Shown one piece after another: positions 35,302 to 44,381 of a DNA stretch of 64,000 nucleotides. The stretch is from contig NZ_JASJOM010000010.1 of assembly GCF_030271255.1 (NCBI RefSeq), positions 62,001 through 126,000 on the forward strand, read 5' to 3'. Position numbers and translations under genes: made by a program. Every line of letters begins with the position of its first letter. The first letter of the stretch is position 1. This DNA is from Peribacillus folii (GTDB lineage: Bacteria > Bacillota > Bacilli > Bacillales > DSM-1321). The notes under the pieces were generated by a model, which had not been told where the DNA came from, did not search any database, and saw only the letters and a list, made by a program, of their open reading frames with translations.

Positions 35302-35355
35302 ACTCGTCAGTTTGGACTTAGCGCGGATGTCTTACTATTTCTCTTCAGTCATAAT

Positions 35356-35380
35356 AAAAAGCAACCTGCTTAAGGCTGCT
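35356..35380 (-). terminator. Terminator of the sugar-degradation gene block
   Basis: On the minus strand AGCAGCCT/AGGTTGCT with TTTTTATTATG tail, 14 bp after the isomerase stop. Confidence 0.65.
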
Positions 35381-35393
35381 TAATATCGTTTGT

Positions 35394-36362
35394 TCATACC
35401 CACCATAAATCTGTAGGGCTTTCGTTGATGAGGACCGTTTTTAAATTGGTTACTGCTCTCTGGAACCCTTCTTCGACTGACATTAACGGATCTTCGTGCT
35501 CGATGCTGACGACGTAATCGTATCCGTATGTACGGAGGGCGCTCATGATATCGGACCATTCCTGCAGGCTGTGTCCGCACCCTACCGAGCGGAAGTTCCA
35601 GGCACGGCTTTGGACATTCCCGTATGGCTGCATGTCGGTTAATCCATACATATTGATGTTATCCTGATCCAAGTATGTGTCTTTGGCATGGAAGTGGTAA
35701 ATTGCTCCCGCTTTGCCAAGAATCTTGATGGCGCCAACCGGCTCGATGCCCTGCCACCAAAGATGGCTTGGGTCAAGGTTTGCACCGATTGCCTCAGATG
35801 TGGCTTCGCGCAATTTTAACAGTGTATGGGGTGTGTGAACGAGAAATCCACCATGCAGCTCAAGACCGATCTTTATATGATGTTCATCGGCTATGGCCGC
35901 AACTTTTTTCCAATAAGGAATTAATTTTTCTTCCCACTGCCACTTCAGCACTTCTGAATATTCATTAGGCCAAGGTGCAACAGGCCAATTTGGATGTTTT
36001 GCCCCTTCGTGATCACCGGCTGTACCTGAAAAGGTATTGACGACAGGGACATTGAGCAGGGATGCGAGCTTAATTGTTTTGATCAGTGTTTCGTCACTTT
36101 CTTTGGCGAATGCCTCATCCGGTGAGATTGGATTGCCGTGACAGCTGAACGCACTGATCGACAATCCTCTTGACTGAATGGATTCCAAGTATTTTTGACG
36201 CTTTTCTTCACTTTCCAGAAGTTCATCGAGGGGACAGTGGACATTGCCTGGATACCCGCCTGTACCGATTTCGACTGTTTTTAACCCGGAATCTGCTACA
36301 TAATCAAGCATATCCTCGAATGATTTTTGAGCAAATAATACTGTAAAGATTCCTAATTTCAC
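35394..36362 (-). CDS. Sugar phosphate isomerase/epimerase-like TIM-barrel protein
   Basis: A 322-aa AP endonuclease 2-type TIM barrel (xylose-isomerase-like fold). Metal-binding positions are visible in IGLELHGGFLVHTP, GANLDPSHLWWQG, YHFHAKDTYLD and VSIEHEDPL. The start is taken at GTG 36362, where an AGGTGAGG-type site precedes; an upstream GTG at 36371 is possible. Such proteins accompany Gfo/Idh/MocA dehydrogenases and ThuA in clusters that isomerise or cleave 3-keto sugars. It is the last gene of the block. The exact reaction is unknown. Confidence 0.85.
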   Translation of the reverse strand: MKLGIFTVLFAQKSFEDMLDYVADSGLKTVEIGTGGYPGNVHCPLDELLESEEKRQKYLESIQSRGLSISAFSCHGNPISPDEAFAKESDETLIKTIKLASLLNVPVVNTFSGTAGDHEGAKHPNWPVAPWPNEYSEVLKWQWEEKLIPYWKKVAAIADEHHIKIGLELHGGFLVHTPHTLLKLREATSEAIGANLDPSHLWWQGIEPVGAIKILGKAGAIYHFHAKDTYLDQDNINMYGLTDMQPYGNVQSRAWNFRSVGCGHSLQEWSDIMSALRTYGYDYVVSIEHEDPLMSVEEGFQRAVTNLKTVLINESPTDLWWV

Positions 36363-36383
36363 AAGCCCCACCTCACCTTTTAT

Positions 36384-37424
36384 TTAATTAATGCTCATGA
36401 CCTTCCCACTTGCTGAGCTTTGATAAATGGCTTCAATTATTTTCGAAACTTTCATGGCCTCTTCCGGTTTTACCAACGGTTCCACAAGCCCCAAGCAGCT
36501 ATTGATAAAGTTTTCCGCCTGTTGCAAGTCCGGTGTATCCTCCCCTGGCATCCACACGGCTTCACTGTTCAAAAGCATGCCGTGCTTTGCCTGGTTCAGG
36601 ACTAATGGGAAAACATCCAGTCCGCCCTGGGTTCCGGACAAGCTCAAAACCGTTGCTTCCTCACGAATATTCGCGGCCCATGAGGTTTCGAACAATAAAG
36701 ATGCGCCATTGGAAAATTTGATATAAGCCGTGGCATGGTCATCCACTTCAAAGACCGAGGCATCGAAATTCCCCCAAAGATTGACCTGGTCGACTCCCTT
36801 ACTGACATAATTATATGTCGAGCCTACAATTTCAATCGGTTCCGGGTCATCCATCAACCATAAAGCCAAATCAAGCAAATGGCAGCCGTAATCGATCACG
36901 CTTCCTCCGCCTTGCAATTCCTTGCTGGTGAAGACGCCCCAGCCAGGGACTTTGCGCCGCCTGATTGCCTGTACACGCGCAACATAGGGCTCACCGATTT
37001 CACCTGCCTGGATCATTTTCTTGGCGGCCTGCGCTTCCTTCATGAAACGGTAATGATAAGCGGTTGACAGCACTTTACCCGATAGATTGGCGGCCTCGGT
37101 TATTGCCTTGCACTCCTCGGTCGTAATCGCCATCGGCTTTTCGCAGAGAACATGTACGCCTGCTTGCAGGGCAGCAATCGAAATCTCCGCATGAAATTTG
37201 TTTGGCGTCGCGATCGTGACGCAATCCACCTCAGCAAACATGTCTGCGTAGTTGGTGAAAACCTTCTCGATATGAAATTCCCTCGCCACATCTCTTGCCT
37301 TTGACTCGTCTATATCATGAATGGCGTACAATACTACCTTGTCTTGAAATTTTTGAAAAGCTGGGATATGCCTTTTTTGGGCAATTCCGCCAGCACCGAT
37401 AATACCCATTTTCAATTTGTACAT
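36384..37424 (-). CDS. Gfo/Idh/MocA-family dehydrogenase 1
   Basis: A 346-aa NAD(P)-dependent sugar oxidoreductase: N-terminal Rossmann fold (GIIGAGGIAQKRHIP) and the catalytic motif CEKPMAITTEE, with a second conserved segment VIDYGCHLLDLALWL carrying the Asp/His pair. It lies between a second family member and a TIM-barrel gene. In ThuB-type systems such an enzyme oxidises the C3 hydroxyl of a disaccharide; whether this one or its neighbour does so cannot be told. Confidence 0.9.
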   Translation of the reverse strand: MYKLKMGIIGAGGIAQKRHIPAFQKFQDKVVLYAIHDIDESKARDVAREFHIEKVFTNYADMFAEVDCVTIATPNKFHAEISIAALQAGVHVLCEKPMAITTEECKAITEAANLSGKVLSTAYHYRFMKEAQAAKKMIQAGEIGEPYVARVQAIRRRKVPGWGVFTSKELQGGGSVIDYGCHLLDLALWLMDDPEPIEIVGSTYNYVSKGVDQVNLWGNFDASVFEVDDHATAYIKFSNGASLLFETSWAANIREEATVLSLSGTQGGLDVFPLVLNQAKHGMLLNSEAVWMPGEDTPDLQQAENFINSCLGLVEPLVKPEEAMKVSKIIEAIYQSSASGKVMSIN

Positions 37425-37441
37425 GATGATCGTTAACCCCT

Positions 37442-38464
37442 TTATAAGCGGATGATTTTGCGGGTCGCATTTGATTCCATCGCGCCAAGAATGACTTTTA
37501 AAGATTTTAATCCTTCCACTCCTGAGACTAGGGGCTCCTCATTGTCCGCCACGCATTTAACGAAATGGCTGATCACTTCCGAGTCATGCTGCCCTTCGGA
37601 GTCATTCGTCTGGATGCTCCCTAATTTGACGTTATCCGTCTTTCCATTATCATGATGGATGATCAGTGAGTATGTCGGATCGTCTTCCAGGCGCAACACG
37701 GCTTTCTCCGCATATATGACCGTCGCATTGTCTTCCTTCGCATACGACCAGCTCGCGGTAAGGGTACCAATGATACCGCTCGCCGTCCTGAGAATACAGG
37801 CCGCACTGTCATCGACGTCTGTATTTTTCTTGGCTGTCGTTTCTACAAACGCCCCCACCTCAACAAATTCTTCTCCAAGGATATACCTTAATAAATCAGC
37901 TTTGTGAACACCTAAATCACCCATCGCACCAATGACAGCCTGATCTTTTTTAAAAAACCAGCTTTCACGCCCGTCCACGCTCCATGTTTCTGGCCCGGAA
38001 TGTCCAAACGACGTCCTGAAGCTATAAACCTTCCCAATCTCACCGCTCTCAATGAGCTGTTTTGCTCTTTGATGCGAGGGAACGAATCGCTGATTATGGC
38101 CGATCATTAAGATTTTTCCGCTTTTCGCTGCAGCTTCATTCATTTTTTCCGCGTCATCTAAAGAAGTGGCCATCGGTTTTTCACAAAGGACATGCTTGCC
38201 TGCTTCCAGTGCCGCAATGGTAATGCGTGCATGCAGGTAGTTCGGTGTACATACACTGACCGCGTCAATTTCCTCATTCTTCAAAAGTTCTATATAATCA
38301 GTATATGCTCGCGCGCCATACCTTTGTGCTGCTGCATTCGCCCTGTCTGGCACGATATCGCAAACCGCGATGATCTCTGTTTGCGGATGTGCTTCATACT
38401 CAGGAAAATGCCGATTTTTTGCAATGCTTCCGCATCCGATGACTCCTACCTTCACTTTGACCAT
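37442..38464 (-). CDS. Gfo/Idh/MocA-family dehydrogenase 2
   Basis: A 340-aa paralogue of the next gene (GVIGCGSIAKNRHFPEY; CEKPMATSLDDA; GDLGVHKADLLRYIL). GAAGGAGAG precedes the ATG. It starts 14 bp after the ThuA-like gene. Two dehydrogenases in one operon may perform oxidation of the glycoside and reduction of the released 3-keto sugar, regenerating NAD(H) (inference from related clusters). Confidence 0.9.
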   Translation of the reverse strand: MVKVKVGVIGCGSIAKNRHFPEYEAHPQTEIIAVCDIVPDRANAAAQRYGARAYTDYIELLKNEEIDAVSVCTPNYLHARITIAALEAGKHVLCEKPMATSLDDAEKMNEAAAKSGKILMIGHNQRFVPSHQRAKQLIESGEIGKVYSFRTSFGHSGPETWSVDGRESWFFKKDQAVIGAMGDLGVHKADLLRYILGEEFVEVGAFVETTAKKNTDVDDSAACILRTASGIIGTLTASWSYAKEDNATVIYAEKAVLRLEDDPTYSLIIHHDNGKTDNVKLGSIQTNDSEGQHDSEVISHFVKCVADNEEPLVSGVEGLKSLKVILGAMESNATRKIIRL

Positions 38465-38478
38465 TTATGCTCTCTCCT

Positions 38479-39207
38479 TCACTTCAGCTCTTTGTCTGAG
38501 ATGGTTTCCAACGGTTCTGACCTTCCATAATTGGTCACCATGCCAAACTCCGGCTTGACCCATTTGACGGCATTCTTGATGACCCGCTGTATCTGCGGAT
38601 TATGGTAAGTCGGATATGATTCATGACCTGGACGGAAGTAAAAAATCCTTCCTTTTCCCCTTTGATACGTGCAGCCGCTCCGGAATATCTCCCCGCCTTC
38701 AAACCAACTGACGAATATCAATTGGTCCGGAGCCGGAATATCGAAGTGCTCCCCGTACATCTCTTCCTTTTCAAGTTCAATATATTCCCCGATTCCTTCA
38801 ACGATGGGGTGGCTGGGATCCATTACCCATAGCCTTTCCTTCTCATCGGCGACACGCCATTTCAAATCGCAAGTCGTGCCCATCAATTTTTTGAAGATTT
38901 TCGAAAAATGACCGGAATGGAGAACGATGAGGCCCATTCCCTCGAGTACCCGGTTGTGGACCCTTGCTGCGATTTCATCCCGCACTTCATCATGTGCAAC
39001 ATGCCCCCACCAAAGAAGCACATCGGTTTGTTTCAGTACTTCTTCCGTCAGCCCATGCTCCGCTTCATCAAGAGTGGCGGTCCTTACTTCAATCTGTTCA
39101 CTTTGTAAAAAATCAGCAATCAGACCATGGATTCCTTCGGGATATATTTCTGCGACTTCAGGCTTGGATTTTTCGTGGCGAAACTCATTCCATACAAGGA
39201 CCCTCAT
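38479..39207 (-). CDS. ThuA-like protein (trehalose utilization family)
   Basis: A 242-aa ThuA-family protein with class I glutamine amidotransferase-like fold ([50 protein letters not shown]). The ATG at 39207 follows GGGAGGAGATTGTTC. In Sinorhizobium ThuA acts with the dehydrogenase ThuB in use of trehalose and related disaccharides. It is the first gene of a four-gene block with an 18-bp perfect palindrome 66 bp upstream. Confidence 0.9.
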   Translation of the reverse strand: MRVLVWNEFRHEKSKPEVAEIYPEGIHGLIADFLQSEQIEVRTATLDEAEHGLTEEVLKQTDVLLWWGHVAHDEVRDEIAARVHNRVLEGMGLIVLHSGHFSKIFKKLMGTTCDLKWRVADEKERLWVMDPSHPIVEGIGEYIELEKEEMYGEHFDIPAPDQLIFVSWFEGGEIFRSGCTYQRGKGRIFYFRPGHESYPTYHNPQIQRVIKNAVKWVKPEFGMVTNYGRSEPLETISDKELK

Positions 39208-39272
39208 GAACAATCTCCTCCCTCTGAATTCGACACCTTCTTCGTTTGTTTAATTAATACCTCATTATCGGT

Positions 39273-39290
39273 AACGCAAACGTTTGCGTT
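39273..39290. promoter_or_regulatory. LacI-family operator upstream of the thuA-like gene
   Basis: AACGCAAACGTTTGCGTT, a perfect 18-bp palindrome with the ACGT-centred core typical of LacI-family operators. It lies between the LacI-type regulator gene and the thuA-like gene. Confidence 0.85.
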
Positions 39291-39426
39291 CCAATTGATT
39301 GAAGCTCATTCCAATATTCGAACATCCTTATTTAAACGAAATAGTATGAATTATTAAAAATGATTGTGATAATCTTTATTGTAAATTTAAGTGAATAAAA
39401 ATCAAGCTTTAATTGGGAAAACATTT

Positions 39427-40476
39427 CTACATTTTTCTTTTAATTTCCTTTTTGACTGCAAAATGTGACTCACGCTTAATGATTCTGGTAGGAATCCTTA
39501 TGTTTTTTTCCATCATTTCCGGATTTGAAATCAAATCGAATACACATTTGGCCGCCTCATACCCCAGCTGATACGTATGGATATCAACCGTTGTCAGCGG
39601 TGTACTTAAGAACTCGATGAATTCGGAATGATTGAAACAGACGACACTGACCTGTTGGGGCACTTTCACATTCCTTTCAGCCAGCACTCCGAGCAAAAGA
39701 ACCGCCAACAAAAGATCCGTAACCAAAAAAGCGGTCGGTGTTTCTTTTAATTCCAGTAAATCGTCAATTGCCTTAATTCCATCGTTCCGATTCAAAGGAA
39801 TGAGTTTAATGTATTCCCGAGGTACAGCCAATCCTGCCTGCTCCACCGCCTGCTGGAACCCCATCAAGCGGTCGGAAATCACCTCAAACTCCGGGCTGCC
39901 TCCTAAAAAGGCAATCCGCTCATGTCCAAGATCGATGACAAACTCCGTTACCTCCATTGCTGCTTGAACATTATCATTATCTATGAAGGTGATGCCGCTC
40001 ATGTTCGTACTTGGCTTCCCTATCAATACAAACGGAAAGCCCTGCTTTAGCAAATACGGTACAACCCTGTCATCCTTCTTCGAGTATAAGACAATCATGC
40101 CATCCACTCTTCTGCCTTGTACCATCTTCACGACATCCTCGAAGATGGCATCCTCCGTTTCACCCGTTGTCAAAGAAAGACTGAAGCCCTCTTTATTGCA
40201 GAAGTCCCCGATTCCGCGAATCACCTCTGGAAAAAAGGGATTATAAAGTGATTCCTTAGCTGAGCTTTTCATGACGATGCCGATGGCCTTGGTCGACTTC
40301 GTGACCAAATTCCTGGCGTTTTCGTTCATATGATAGCCCATTTCCTTTAATACCCTGCGTACTTTTCGCTTTGTCTTCTCACTGATTGCCGGGCTGTTAT
40401 GGATTACACGCGATACCGTAGATGGAGCGACATTCGCTTTTTTGGCGACGTCCTTTATTGTTACAGACATCTTCAT
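39427..40476 (-). CDS. LacI-family regulator of the sugar cluster
   Basis: A 349-aa regulator with an N-terminal LacI helix-turn-helix and hinge (TIKDVAKKANVAPSTVSRVI) and a periplasmic-binding-like effector domain. The ATG at 40476 has GGGGAG 6 bases upstream; GTG, TTG and a later ATG in the same frame are alternatives. It lies between the transporter genes and the catabolic genes on the same strand. Operators matching its type occur at both promoters (39273, 43665, 43763), so it probably represses the whole cluster until the sugar is present. Confidence 0.9.
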   Translation of the reverse strand: MKMSVTIKDVAKKANVAPSTVSRVIHNSPAISEKTKRKVRRVLKEMGYHMNENARNLVTKSTKAIGIVMKSSAKESLYNPFFPEVIRGIGDFCNKEGFSLSLTTGETEDAIFEDVVKMVQGRRVDGMIVLYSKKDDRVVPYLLKQGFPFVLIGKPSTNMSGITFIDNDNVQAAMEVTEFVIDLGHERIAFLGGSPEFEVISDRLMGFQQAVEQAGLAVPREYIKLIPLNRNDGIKAIDDLLELKETPTAFLVTDLLLAVLLLGVLAERNVKVPQQVSVVCFNHSEFIEFLSTPLTTVDIHTYQLGYEAAKCVFDLISNPEMMEKNIRIPTRIIKRESHFAVKKEIKRKM

Positions 40477-40527
40477 CAACACTCCCCGTCCACCGCATAT
40501 GGTTTAATATTCCCTATATTTAAATAG

Positions 40528-41346
40528 TTATTTAACGGCTCCATCTGCAATCCCTTTAATGATTTGCCTCTGAGCAAAGAAGTACGCAATGATGACTGGG
40601 ATGATCGATAAAGTTAATCCAGCCAAGGCGAGATGCCATTGCTTCGTGTATTGCCCGAAGAAGAAAAACAATTTTAACGGAATGGTCTCAGAGCCCGCGC
40701 CGCCTATAACTAGGGATGGCAGCAAGTAGTCATTCCATATCCAAATGACATTCAGGATTCCAACGGTAATGGACATCGGCTTCAAGAGTGGAAAAATGAT
40801 ATGCCAGAATATTTGAAAACGGTTAGCTCCATCTATTTTTGCCGCTTCATCCAACGAGACTGGAATCCCCTTCAAGGTGCCATGATAGAGGAAAATGGAG
40901 AGGCTGCAGCCAAATCCCAAATACATGAAAATCAATCCCGCCTTATTGAGCATCCCAAACTGACCGAATTGGGCAACTAGCGGTATCATTACGGATTGAA
41001 AAGGGATCAGCATCGCTGCTACAAACACGAAGAAAAGCAAGGAGCTTATTTTACTTTTGTTTCGCGAGAGTGCATAAGCTGCCATCGCCGAAAAGATGAT
41101 GATGATGACCACGCTCACACCCGATATCAATAAAGAATTGAATAATGTCCGGAGAAAATCCAGCTGCTCGAAGGCTTGAACGAAATTTTCGAATGTCCAT
41201 GCCGACGGCAGGCCAAGTGTATCGGCAAAAATATCACGCTTCATTTTAAATGCATTGACAATCATTAAATAAAACGGAGAGAGCCATAAAATCGCTAAAA
41301 TGAAGCCAATGAAGCCAAGCAGCCACAATTTCCATTTTTCCCTCAT
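40528..41346 (-). CDS. Carbohydrate ABC permease, MalG type (CUT1)
   Basis: A 272-aa, six-helix permease with the EAA motif (LDEAAKIDGANRFQIFWHIIFPLLKP) in the ATPase-contacting loop. The ATG at 41346 overlaps the TGA stop of the upstream permease (TGATG). It pairs with the MalF-type permease. No ATPase gene is in the cluster; in Bacillus such systems share MsmX. Confidence 0.92.
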   Translation of the reverse strand: MREKWKLWLLGFIGFILAILWLSPFYLMIVNAFKMKRDIFADTLGLPSAWTFENFVQAFEQLDFLRTLFNSLLISGVSVVIIIIFSAMAAYALSRNKSKISSLLFFVFVAAMLIPFQSVMIPLVAQFGQFGMLNKAGLIFMYLGFGCSLSIFLYHGTLKGIPVSLDEAAKIDGANRFQIFWHIIFPLLKPMSITVGILNVIWIWNDYLLPSLVIGGAGSETIPLKLFFFFGQYTKQWHLALAGLTLSIIPVIIAYFFAQRQIIKGIADGAVK

Positions 41347-42206
41347 CACAGCTCTACCTCCCTTTTCTTGTTGATATACACTTGTGTCAATGATACGACC
41401 GCCACGATCACGAAAAAGATAACCGCTTTTGCCTGTGCATAGGCCATGTCATTTTCCGTGAAGGCCGATTTCACGATATTCATCGCGACCATTTCCGTTG
41501 AATTATAAGGAGCACCGTTCGTCAAAGAAAGATTTTGATCATAAATCTTGAACGAATGGGACAGCGTCAAAAACAGGCTGACGGTAAATGCCGGTGCCAC
41601 AAGCGGAAAGGTAATATGGCGGAAGCGCTGGAAGGTGTTGGCACCATCGATTTTTGCCGCCTCGATCAAGTCTTCAGGAACGGCCTGCAGATAGGCGATA
41701 TAGATGATCATGATATATCCGGCCATTTGCCAGGAAGTCAATATGATCAAGCCCCAAAACCCGGTGTCAGTCGTTGACAGCCAGCCATTGAATGCTTCTA
41801 TGCCTGTTAGATCACCGATTGCCCCAAAGACTTTTATGAATATGAACTGCCAGATAAACCCGAGGATCAAGCCGCCGATTAAATTGGGCATAAAGAAAAC
41901 GGTCCGCAGGATGTTGCTTGATTTGATTTTCGAAGTCACAATAAGGGCCAAACTTAAGCCAATGATATTGATGACCACGATTGCGGCTACGGAAAATTTA
42001 ATGGTGAACCAGAAAGTATCCAGAAACCCTTTATCGGTGAACAAATCAAGATAATTCTTGAGTCCGATGAAGTCCGGGGTTCCAAGTCCGTTCCAATTCG
42101 TAAAAGAATAATAAAAACCGTAGATAAGCGGCACGATCACCACCAATATGAGTGCAGCAAGAACAGGTGTCAAAAACAGCCAATATGCGGCATCCCGATT
42201 TCTCAA
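41346..42206 (-). CDS. Carbohydrate ABC permease, MalF type (CUT1)
   Basis: A 286-aa, six-helix permease with the EAA loop (LIEAAKIDGANTFQRFRHI). It starts with TTG at 42206, nine bases after GGAGG. It lies 122 bp downstream of the binding-protein gene and overlaps the next permease, forming the membrane pore of a CUT1 importer. Confidence 0.92.
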   Translation of the reverse strand: MRNRDAAYWLFLTPVLAALILVVIVPLIYGFYYSFTNWNGLGTPDFIGLKNYLDLFTDKGFLDTFWFTIKFSVAAIVVINIIGLSLALIVTSKIKSSNILRTVFFMPNLIGGLILGFIWQFIFIKVFGAIGDLTGIEAFNGWLSTTDTGFWGLIILTSWQMAGYIMIIYIAYLQAVPEDLIEAAKIDGANTFQRFRHITFPLVAPAFTVSLFLTLSHSFKIYDQNLSLTNGAPYNSTEMVAMNIVKSAFTENDMAYAQAKAVIFFVIVAVVSLTQVYINKKREVEL

Positions 42207-42328
42207 CGGAACCGACCTCCTTAAGAAGAAATAATGTAGGGTAGTATTGTTTATTCAGCGATATGCTGCAATCCAATCAGGAACAACCAATCGACATGCT
42301 TTCATGCCGATTGGTCATTTTCAAGCCA

Positions 42329-43621
42329 TTATTTACTGCGGATCTTTTCCCAATTTTCAATGTTCTGTTTAACGAATTCCTCCCATGTCAGCTTTCCGGT
42401 TACGTATTTTTGGACGCTGGCACCAAGTTCATCATTCCAGCCGACAGGATATCCGTTAAACACCCAGCCCGTCGTATTTCCTGCTTGGGAATATTTATAG
42501 ATTTCCTTCGAAATTGGATCGGCTATCTTTTCTACATCATATCCTTCATAAGCAGGAATGAATTTGAAGTCTTCCAAGACGGCTTTTTTCCCTTCGTCGG
42601 ATGTATACATCCAATCAAGGAACTTCTTCGCTTCCTTCTGTACCTTTTCATCGGATTTCTTGTTCACTGCCCAATAGTTCGGGACGCCGACCGGCATGCC
42701 CGTAGCTTTTTCCCCATTAGGGATCGGGATGATGCCAATACCTTTTTCCGCTAGTTCTGGATCCATGTCGTACACGGTGTTATACACCCAGTTTCCTTGC
42801 TGAATGATTGCAACCTTTTCCAACGAGAACAATTCCTCCACTTGTTGGGAATAATCAAGACTTGCTGTCGGCTGGACGGAATATTTATTTTGGATATCAA
42901 CCAGTTGCTTGAACTTATCACCGTCCGTGAATTTAACCGTTGGGGACTTGCTTGCTTCCAAAACATTCCCGTCGAACTCCGGAGCTAAAAACACATTGGA
43001 TAAGTGATTGCCTGTCACCCACTTCTCCTTGACCGGATAGGCAAAAACCGCATCAAGTTTCAATTGATCCTTCTTTGAATCGATTTTCTTGACCGCTGCC
43101 TCGAGCGCTGAATAGCTTGTGATTTCTTCTGGGTTGATTCCTGCTTCTTTAAAGATACGCTTGTTATAAATCAAGCCGTACCCTTCTTGGTTGAATGGAA
43201 GTCCCAGAACTTGCCCGTCCTCTTTCACACCATCCAAAGTGCCATCGAGGGCAGCTGCTGCCGCTTTCGTATCCTTTAAATCTAACAATCTATCTCTATA
43301 TTGTTCGACATCCACCGGTCCGCCAATGTTAAAAACGGCTGGTTCTTCGCCTGAAGCGAATTTTGCCGTAATGGCTGATTTATAATCATTTCCGCCGCCG
43401 ACTGTCGATATTTTGATTTTCACACCAGGGTTTTCTTTTTCATACTGCTTGGCCAAAGCCTCAAACTGCGATTTGAATTCTACCTTGAATTGAAATATAT
43501 CGAGCGTCACTTTATCCTTAGAGCCGCCGTCCCCGCCCGTGGAAGAAGAACATCCAGCCAGAATCACACTAAATATCAATAAAATAGAAAAGATTCCCCC
43601 GTACCATTTTTTACGCTTCAT
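42329..43621 (-). CDS. Extracellular sugar-binding lipoprotein (CUT1)
   Basis: A 430-aa solute-binding protein of the type II (MalE-like) class, with a lipoprotein signal ending VILAGC. The ATG at 43621 follows AAGGGGGAG. Sugar-binding family segments include YEKENPGVKIKI and QQGNWVYNTVYDMDPE. It is the promoter-proximal gene of the transporter unit and has a LacI/CcpA-type site 44-57 bp upstream. The ligand is probably the glycoside degraded by the ThuA/dehydrogenase genes. Confidence 0.92.
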   Translation of the reverse strand: MKRKKWYGGIFSILLIFSVILAGCSSSTGGDGGSKDKVTLDIFQFKVEFKSQFEALAKQYEKENPGVKIKISTVGGGNDYKSAITAKFASGEEPAVFNIGGPVDVEQYRDRLLDLKDTKAAAAALDGTLDGVKEDGQVLGLPFNQEGYGLIYNKRIFKEAGINPEEITSYSALEAAVKKIDSKKDQLKLDAVFAYPVKEKWVTGNHLSNVFLAPEFDGNVLEASKSPTVKFTDGDKFKQLVDIQNKYSVQPTASLDYSQQVEELFSLEKVAIIQQGNWVYNTVYDMDPELAEKGIGIIPIPNGEKATGMPVGVPNYWAVNKKSDEKVQKEAKKFLDWMYTSDEGKKAVLEDFKFIPAYEGYDVEKIADPISKEIYKYSQAGNTTGWVFNGYPVGWNDELGASVQKYVTGKLTWEEFVKQNIENWEKIRSK

Positions 43622-43664
43622 GCCTAAAGACTCCCCCTTATTCATAAAATTCATGCAATTTAAA

Positions 43665-43678
43665 GAAAACGTTTGCAT
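43665..43678. promoter_or_regulatory. LacI/CcpA-type site 1 upstream of the sugar-binding protein gene
   Basis: GAAAACGTTTGCAT, an ACGT-centred near-palindrome that resembles both the operator at 39273 and a CRE (TGWAARCGYTWNCW). It may bind the local LacI protein, CcpA, or both. Confidence 0.65.
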
Positions 43679-43762
43679 AAAAAAAGAAAATAAAAATCTT
43701 TTAATCTATCATATTTACAGACTATCCTGACTCTATACCATCACCTCCTCAAACGGTTCTAT

Positions 43763-43776
43763 TGCAAACGTTTACA
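43763..43776. promoter_or_regulatory. LacI/CcpA-type site 2 upstream of the sugar-binding protein gene
   Basis: TGCAAACGTTTACA, one mismatch from the CRE consensus and similar to the operator at 39273. It lies about 98 bp from site 1, far enough for looping. The rest of the 43777-43970 gap shows nothing recognisable. Confidence 0.65.
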
Positions 43777-43970
43777 TTTATGCGCTTTATATTACCACCA
43801 AATCCCATACTTTACAATAAATTTGTAGAGTTTTGCAAAAAAAGGATTCAAGAAAACTATTTACCTTAATTATATGATTCGGAAGTCGGCAATTATGCCT
43901 ATATGCGATCACTAAATTAATCATCCGAACTAATTATTACAAAAAAAGGAAACCAATGGTCCCCCTTCTC

Positions 43971-44156
43971 TCATTTCAATATCAACTTCACATTGGAAGA
44001 TCCATATTCATCTTTCAATTCATAATATTTATCGCTCGCTTGTCCAAATTCTTCAAACACGCCGCTGATGATCAATTCATTCGTTTCCTTATCTACTACA
44101 CTATACTTGATCGTGCTTTTCCCAAATTTCCTGTCATCCACTTTCAAAAGAATCAT
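43971..44156 (-). CDS. Small hypothetical protein (61 aa)
   Basis: From the ATG at 44156, which has TGGAGGTG six bases upstream. The 61 residues read as a small beta-alpha domain (MILLKVDDRKFGKSTIKYSV, ..., GSSNVKLILK), with no signal peptide. The longer frame to 44186 lacks a ribosome binding site. No family recognised. Confidence 0.6.
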   Translation of the reverse strand: MILLKVDDRKFGKSTIKYSVVDKETNELIISGVFEEFGQASDKYYELKDEYGSSNVKLILK

Positions 44157-44320
44157 CTTGAACACCTCCATTGTTAATGGCTGCACCCCTCAGGATGTAA
44201 AACTTCTGAATTCATGATATAACAAATAATTATGAATATATAGATTATTCAACAAAAAATTTTATGACACATTCAGACAAAATCTGAGGCAATCTCCCTT
44301 TAACCGCCCTCGGAAATATA

Positions 44321-44359
44321 AAAATGGTTTCGGAATGGAACCATTCCAAAACCATTTTG
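44321..44359 (-). terminator. Terminator of the yitT-like gene
   Basis: AAAATGGTTTCGGAATGG pairs with CCATTCCAAAACCATTTT, with two mismatches, 22 bp past the stop. Confidence 0.8.
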
Positions 44360-44381
44360 TCTGCCAGTTAAATGCAATCCA

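Noticed and set aside
34988..35383. Three overlapping plus-strand ORFs of 85-131 codons over the minisatellite
   Set aside because: They are open only because the repeat unit lacks stops. They have no ribosome binding site, and the 20-bp units shift frame.
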